DNA of 19,091 bases, from contig CAZGTQ010000361.1 in the NCBI GenBank assembly GCA_964528575.1, forward strand, positions 1-19,091, written 5' to 3'. Under the pieces are notes generated by a model. The model saw only the letters and a program-made list of their open reading frames with translations. It did not search any database and was not told the DNA's origin. Below are positions 15,682-19,091 of the stretch, in pieces (position 1 is the first letter of the stretch; each line of letters opens with the position of its first letter). The stretch comes from CAZGTQ01 sp964528575 (GTDB lineage: Bacteria; Planctomycetota; UBA1135; GCA-002686595). The position numbers were made by a program, and so were the translations under genes.

Positions 15682-16712
15682 CGCAGGGTCCACGTGCGGC
15701 GGCCGGCGTAGACGAGCTCCTGCTCGTGCACCTCGACGTCGCCGGCGCCGCCGCCGTCCTCGGGCGCGTCGCCGTAGCGCGACACGTCGGCGTACGTCTC
15801 GCGGACGTCGGCCCCGAGCTCGAGGGAGTGGAGGTGGCTCGCTCCGAGGTCCCAGAGGAGCTCGCCCTCGAGCGCGTAGCGCACGCGCGCGGTCTTCGTC
15901 TGGTGCGCGACGTCGACGACCTCCGCCTCGTCGCGCGCAGTCAGCTCGCCGGCGATCGAGATCAGCGCAACGCGCCGGCCGTCGGCTTCCTGCACGCCGC
16001 GGAAGGTCGCGACGAGCTCGCCGCGCGCGGACTCGGCGAGCCGCGCGCCGCGCTCGCGGTCGTAGCCGACGTACGAGAGGTAGCGCAGCGACAGGTCGCC
16101 GCCGGTGTGGAGCAGCGACCACACCGCGCGCGGCGGCAGGCGCCATTGCGCGCCGACCTCGACCGGACCGGACGGGACGAGGAACGCGAAGTCGAGGTCG
16201 GCGTCGAGGCCGGCGAGCACCTGGTCGGAGAGCGGCTCGCTCTCGCCGACGTTCTTCGCGGAATACGCGTTCTCCTCGTCCGACCAGACGAAGCGCACCG
16301 TGCGGCCCGTGAGCGGGCTCGTGATCGGGTCGTCGCGCTCGCTCGTGCCGCCGTCGAACGTCACGGCGCGCGTCGCGGCGCCCGAGACGCCGCGGTACGT
16401 GCGCCGGAGCTCGCGCACCCACCGCTCGCCGGGATCGACGTACGTGTCGCGCGCCTCGAGCACGACCTTGCGCGTCGACTCGTCGACCATGTCCGCCGTC
16501 TCCGCCGGCTCGCCGTCGACGAGCATGCGCATCGACTCGAGCGCGAGCTCCTCCTCGATCTCGATGCGTTTGTCGAGCACGAGCCCGCGCCGCGGCGCGA
16601 AGCGCAGCTCCTCGGCCGGCGCGGCGAAGGCGAAGGCGAGGGCGAGCGCGGCGAGCGGCGCGAACGAGTGTGTGGAGCGCGTGGGCATCCTGGAGCGGGA
16701 GCGGTCACTCAT
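15663..16712 (-). CDS. Secreted paralog family protein, member 1 (last gene of the array)
   Basis: This 349-residue protein starts at ATG 16712, whose ATGAGTGA overlaps the stop of member 2; an ATG at 16688 would give a shorter but still usable signal peptide. The signal has an Arg-rich n-region, a hydrophobic core (APLAALALAFAFA) and a cut near APA|EELRF. Shared family blocks: EELRFAPRRGLVLDK; SPLTGRTVRFVWSDEENAY; LDADLDFAFLVPSGPVEVGAQW; GELVATFRGV with VALISIAGEL; ALEGELLWDLGASHLHSLELGAD; and the terminal WTLRYRP. No catalytic motif is visible; the alternating pattern suggests an all-beta periplasmic or surface protein. Function unknown. Confidence 0.8.
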   Translation of the reverse strand: MSDRSRSRMPTRSTHSFAPLAALALAFAFAAPAEELRFAPRRGLVLDKRIEIEEELALESMRMLVDGEPAETADMVDESTRKVVLEARDTYVDPGERWVRELRRTYRGVSGAATRAVTFDGGTSERDDPITSPLTGRTVRFVWSDEENAYSAKNVGESEPLSDQVLAGLDADLDFAFLVPSGPVEVGAQWRLPPRAVWSLLHTGGDLSLRYLSYVGYDRERGARLAESARGELVATFRGVQEADGRRVALISIAGELTARDEAEVVDVAHQTKTARVRYALEGELLWDLGASHLHSLELGADVRETYADVSRYGDAPEDGGGAGDVEVHEQELVYAGRRTWTLRYRPAD

Positions 16713-17742
16713 CGTAGTCCGCCGTGAAGACGGCTTCGAAGGTCCACTTGCCGGTCTCCTCGACATCATGCGCGTGCTCCCTGCGCTCGCCCTGGAAGCG
16801 GAAGATCGTCTGGGCGGTCAACGACGACTCGGTGTCGGCCTCGAGCCGCAACGCGTGGAGATGCCGGCCGGAGAGGTTCCAGAGGAGCTCGCCCTCGACC
16901 TCGTACTTCGCGCGCAAGGTGCTGGTCGACTCCGTGTCGTCGCCGTCGAGCTCCGTTTCGCTCCGCCTGCGGATGACGCCTTCCACGGCGACCACAGCGA
17001 GCCGTACCACGCCCTCGTCGCGCGTCTCGACGAAGCGGAGCCGCAGGTCGGATTCGAACGACTCGTCGACCTCGGTCCCGTCCTCCTTCGCGGCGGGCTC
17101 GCCGCTCGGCGTCCGGCGCGTGATCGCGAGGTCGCCGCCGGGCGCGAAGAGCGCGCCGGCGCCCTGCTTGACCCGCCACTCGTCCCCGACCGCCGGCGCG
17201 CGGCGTGGCAGCAGCCAGGCGAAGTCGAGGTCGGCCTCGAGCCCGTCCGTCACGTCCTCGGCGAGCTCCTCGTCCACCGCCCGCGCGTCGTAGCGCGCGG
17301 CCGTCTCGTTCCACTCGAAGCGCACGCTCCGCTCCTCGAGCGGGCTCGTGCCGACGAGCGTCCACCCGTGGCGGGCTTCGTCCTTCGGACGATCGAGCTC
17401 CTCGGCGGCGATCGCTTCGAACGTGCGCACGATCGTGAGAGGACGCACCGTCCCGGAGGGCTCGGCGCCGACGCGCGCGTAGACGTCGCTGACGGCGAGC
17501 TCCTGCGTCCGCGTCGACGTCGAGTCGAACGCGTCGACGATCTTGCCGCCGCGCGTGGTCCTCACGCGCGTGTGGAGCTCGCTCTCGTGCACGTGGCGCA
17601 CGCTCTTGTGCAGCGCGAGCCCTGCGGCGGGCGCGAAGCGGATCTCGTCGGCCGCGCAGGCCGGAGCGCGGGCCGGGGCGAGGGCGAGGGCGAGCGGGGC
17701 GAGAGCGAAGGGCGTGAGCGTGGAGTGCAAGGACGTTTTCAC
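16705..17742 (-). CDS. Secreted paralog family protein, member 2
   Basis: This 345-residue protein starts at a GTG (17742-17740) with AGGAG 7 nt upstream; the GTG overlaps the stop of member 3 (GTGA). A signal peptide of about 30 residues (hydrophobic core FALAPLALALA) precedes ADEIRF. Family blocks: DEIRFAPAAGLALHK (32-46); SPLEERSVRFEWNETAARY (133-151); GLEADLDFAWLLPRRAPAVGDEW (167-189); YEVEGELLWNL (280-290) with HLHALRLEAD (294-303); and WTFEAVF (333-339). A charged loop rich in Asp/Glu/Thr/Ser (260-276) is specific to this member. The Cys in the signal lacks a proper lipobox, so it is probably soluble or surface-attached by other means. Confidence 0.8.
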   Translation of the reverse strand: MKTSLHSTLTPFALAPLALALAPARAPACAADEIRFAPAAGLALHKSVRHVHESELHTRVRTTRGGKIVDAFDSTSTRTQELAVSDVYARVGAEPSGTVRPLTIVRTFEAIAAEELDRPKDEARHGWTLVGTSPLEERSVRFEWNETAARYDARAVDEELAEDVTDGLEADLDFAWLLPRRAPAVGDEWRVKQGAGALFAPGGDLAITRRTPSGEPAAKEDGTEVDESFESDLRLRFVETRDEGVVRLAVVAVEGVIRRRSETELDGDDTESTSTLRAKYEVEGELLWNLSGRHLHALRLEADTESSLTAQTIFRFQGERREHAHDVEETGKWTFEAVFTADYDE

Positions 17743-18737
17743 GGACGTTCTCCTGCGGGCGGGGTCCACTCGCGCACGGGCGTGAACGCGATCGTCAGGC
17801 GCCCCGTGCCGGTCCGACGCCTCTCGAACGTCGTCTCGTCGACGCAGTCCTCGCGCTGGACCTCCCACGCGCCGCGGCTGTGCGACGTGTCCTCGCTCAC
17901 GAGCGAGAGCGCGTGCGGATGGCCGCCCGCGACGTTCCACAGGAGCTCGCCCGCGAGCGTGCCCGCCAACTCGCTGTGTTGTCCGCCCGTCGCGAGCGTC
18001 CGCGCGTAGTCGCCCGCGAGCGAGACGACGGCGACTTGCACGCCGTCCGCCTCGCGCCGCCCGACGTAGCGGCACCTGAGCTCGCCGGTGAGCGTCTCCT
18101 CGAGCGGAGGCGCCGTCGCTTCCAGCGCCGCGAGCCAACGCTCCGCGTCCGCGGACAGGTCGGTCGGCGGCTCCATCGGCACGCCGCCGCCGAGGCGGAA
18201 GAGGCCGCGCACCGCTTGCGCAGCGACGGTCCACGTGTCGCCGGGCTCGACCGGGCGGTGGGGGAGCAGTTGGCGCAGGTCGGCGTCGGCCTCGAGATCC
18301 TCGAGCAGGCGCTCGTCGACGTCGGGGTCGAGCGCAACGACGGCGTACGCGGCCTCCCGCTCGTTCCAGGTGAAGCGCACGCGCTCGCCCTCGAGCGGGC
18401 TCGTGAGCGCGATCTCGTCCCGCGCGTCCGCCGCCTCGACCCGCGCCGTTTCGAACGAGCGCACGAGCTCGAGCACGCGGCCGCCGTCGACGCGCGCGTA
18501 GCGGTCGACCAGAACGACGTCGCGGACTTCGCGGTCGGGACGGCCGGGCACCGGGTCCGGCTCGCCGCCGGTCCACGACGAGACGAGCAAGGACTCCGTC
18601 ACCTCGTGGATCGCCTTGCGCAGCACGAGACCCTCGGCTGGCTCGAAACGCAGTTCTTCCCCGTGTGCGGCGCACGCGAGCGGCGCGAGCAGAGCGAGAG
18701 CGGGAACGGCGCGCATACCGGCTCGACTCCTCGTCAT
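17739..18737 (-). CDS. Secreted paralog family protein, member 3
   Basis: This 332-residue protein starts at ATG 18737, which overlaps the stop of member 4 (ATGA). An ATG at 18716 has a better placed GAGGAG (10 nt) and would remove seven residues, so the exact start is open. The signal is MTRSRAGMRAVPALALLAPLACAAHG, with EELRF after the cut. Family blocks: EELRFEPAEGLVLRK; SPLEGERVRFTWNEREAAY; LEADADLRQLLPHRPVEPGDTW; GELRCRYVGRREADGVQVAVVSLAGD; AGELLWNVAGGHPHALSLVSED; and a C-terminal TGRLTIAFTPVREW. It has an extra segment between the GDTW block and the GEL strand (about 205-230) that is shorter or different in the others. Confidence 0.8.
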   Translation of the reverse strand: MTRSRAGMRAVPALALLAPLACAAHGEELRFEPAEGLVLRKAIHEVTESLLVSSWTGGEPDPVPGRPDREVRDVVLVDRYARVDGGRVLELVRSFETARVEAADARDEIALTSPLEGERVRFTWNEREAAYAVVALDPDVDERLLEDLEADADLRQLLPHRPVEPGDTWTVAAQAVRGLFRLGGGVPMEPPTDLSADAERWLAALEATAPPLEETLTGELRCRYVGRREADGVQVAVVSLAGDYARTLATGGQHSELAGTLAGELLWNVAGGHPHALSLVSEDTSHSRGAWEVQREDCVDETTFERRRTGTGRLTIAFTPVREWTPPAGERP

Positions 18738-19091
18738 TCTTCCTCGCGCACCGGCTCGAAACGCGCCGCGAACGTCCACGTGCCACTGTAGTCCGCCTCC
18801 TGCGTGCGCTCCATCTCCTGGTCGCCGAACGACATGTGGGATTCGCTCGACATGGTCGTGTCCGACTCGCCCTCGAGCGTGAGCGAGTGCAGATGGCTGC
18901 CCGCGAGGTTCCACAGGAGCTCGCCCTCGATCGTGAGCGTCGACTCGAGCGTGTGGACCGCCTCGACCGAGACCTCGTCGGACTCGGACTTCTCGCTGCG
19001 CGTGGAACGGCGCACCTCGCCCCGGATCGCGATCACCGCGACCTGCACGCCGTCCGCGTCGCGCGTCCCCGCGAAGCGGCACGTCACGTCC
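18734..19091 (-). CDS. Secreted paralog family protein, member 4, C-terminal part (cut by window edge)
   Basis: The C-terminal 118 residues of a fourth paralog are visible; the start lies beyond the right edge. It keeps the family pattern: FAGTRDADGVQVAVIAIRGE (compare RREADGVQVAVVSLAGD in member 3), a charged Ser/Glu-rich loop, LTIEGELLWNLAGSHLHSL and a final YSGTWTFAARFEPVREE. The Met at 19087 is internal to the frame and is not proposed as the start. The stop overlaps the start of member 3, so members 4 to 1 form one message; its promoter is not in the window. Confidence 0.8.
   Translation of the reverse strand, partial: DVTCRFAGTRDADGVQVAVIAIRGEVRRSTRSEKSESDEVSVEAVHTLESTLTIEGELLWNLAGSHLHSLTLEGESDTTMSSESHMSFGDQEMERTQEADYSGTWTFAARFEPVREEE

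Noticed and set aside
17640..17742. Lipoprotein signals in members 2 and 3 of the paralog array
   Set aside because: Both signals contain a Cys near the cut (PAC, LAC), but the residues before it do not make a proper lipobox and no Cys follows the predicted cut directly.

Overview
The window is a very GC-rich (about 70% or more by eye) stretch of bacterial chromosome, densely coded on both strands, with no rRNA, tRNA, CRISPR array or phage genes that I can see. Several features suggest a planctomycete-like bacterium: a large secreted HEAT-repeat protein, a secreted beta-propeller with a lectin-like tail, a YdjY-like secreted protein, and a tandem array of secreted paralogs of unknown function. 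This assignment is an inference from gene style. No marker gene fixes the phylum.

Layout. Positions 1-260 (-) hold the start of a zinc-ribbon, transposase-like gene cut by the window edge, preceded by a hairpin that buries its ribosome binding site. Positions 384-1277 (-) are a two-gene unit: a membrane protein with a cytoplasmic-type zinc ribbon, then a bifunctional nuclease (DUF151) protein. Divergent from it, 1393-3314 (+) couples an asparaginase II family enzyme to NAD(P)H-hydrate dehydratase. A secreted HEAT-repeat protein (3536-6475, +), a divergent FAD-dependent thymidylate synthase (6701-7561, +), a secreted propeller protein (7659-8897, +) and a YdjY-like secreted protein (8972-9862, +) follow. 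Then comes a translationally coupled trio (9904-14185, +): a membrane protein resembling those of Bat/DUF4175 operons, myo-inositol-1-phosphate synthase, and an M3 oligopeptidase. An alpha/beta hydrolase (14230-14934, -) and a solitary DNA methyltransferase (14962-15681, +) are divergently arranged. The right end (15663-19091, -) is an operon of at least four secreted paralogs whose start and stop codons overlap.

The two non-coding stretches at 3315-3535 and 6476-6700 are not random spacers. They are two diverged copies of one element of about 200 bp: an imperfect palindrome along its whole length, with co-varying ends, and in each case placed directly before a start codon. A probable half copy lies at about 290-391 on the minus strand, before the transposase-like gene. 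This element family and the tandem array of secreted paralogs are the two strongest candidates for something undescribed. No gap of 300 bases or more lacks an assigned feature.

How the genes work together. The only well-defined metabolic links are NAD(P)H repair (nnrD), nucleotide synthesis (thyX) and inositol phosphate synthesis. The rest are envelope or secreted proteins whose partners cannot be read from this window.
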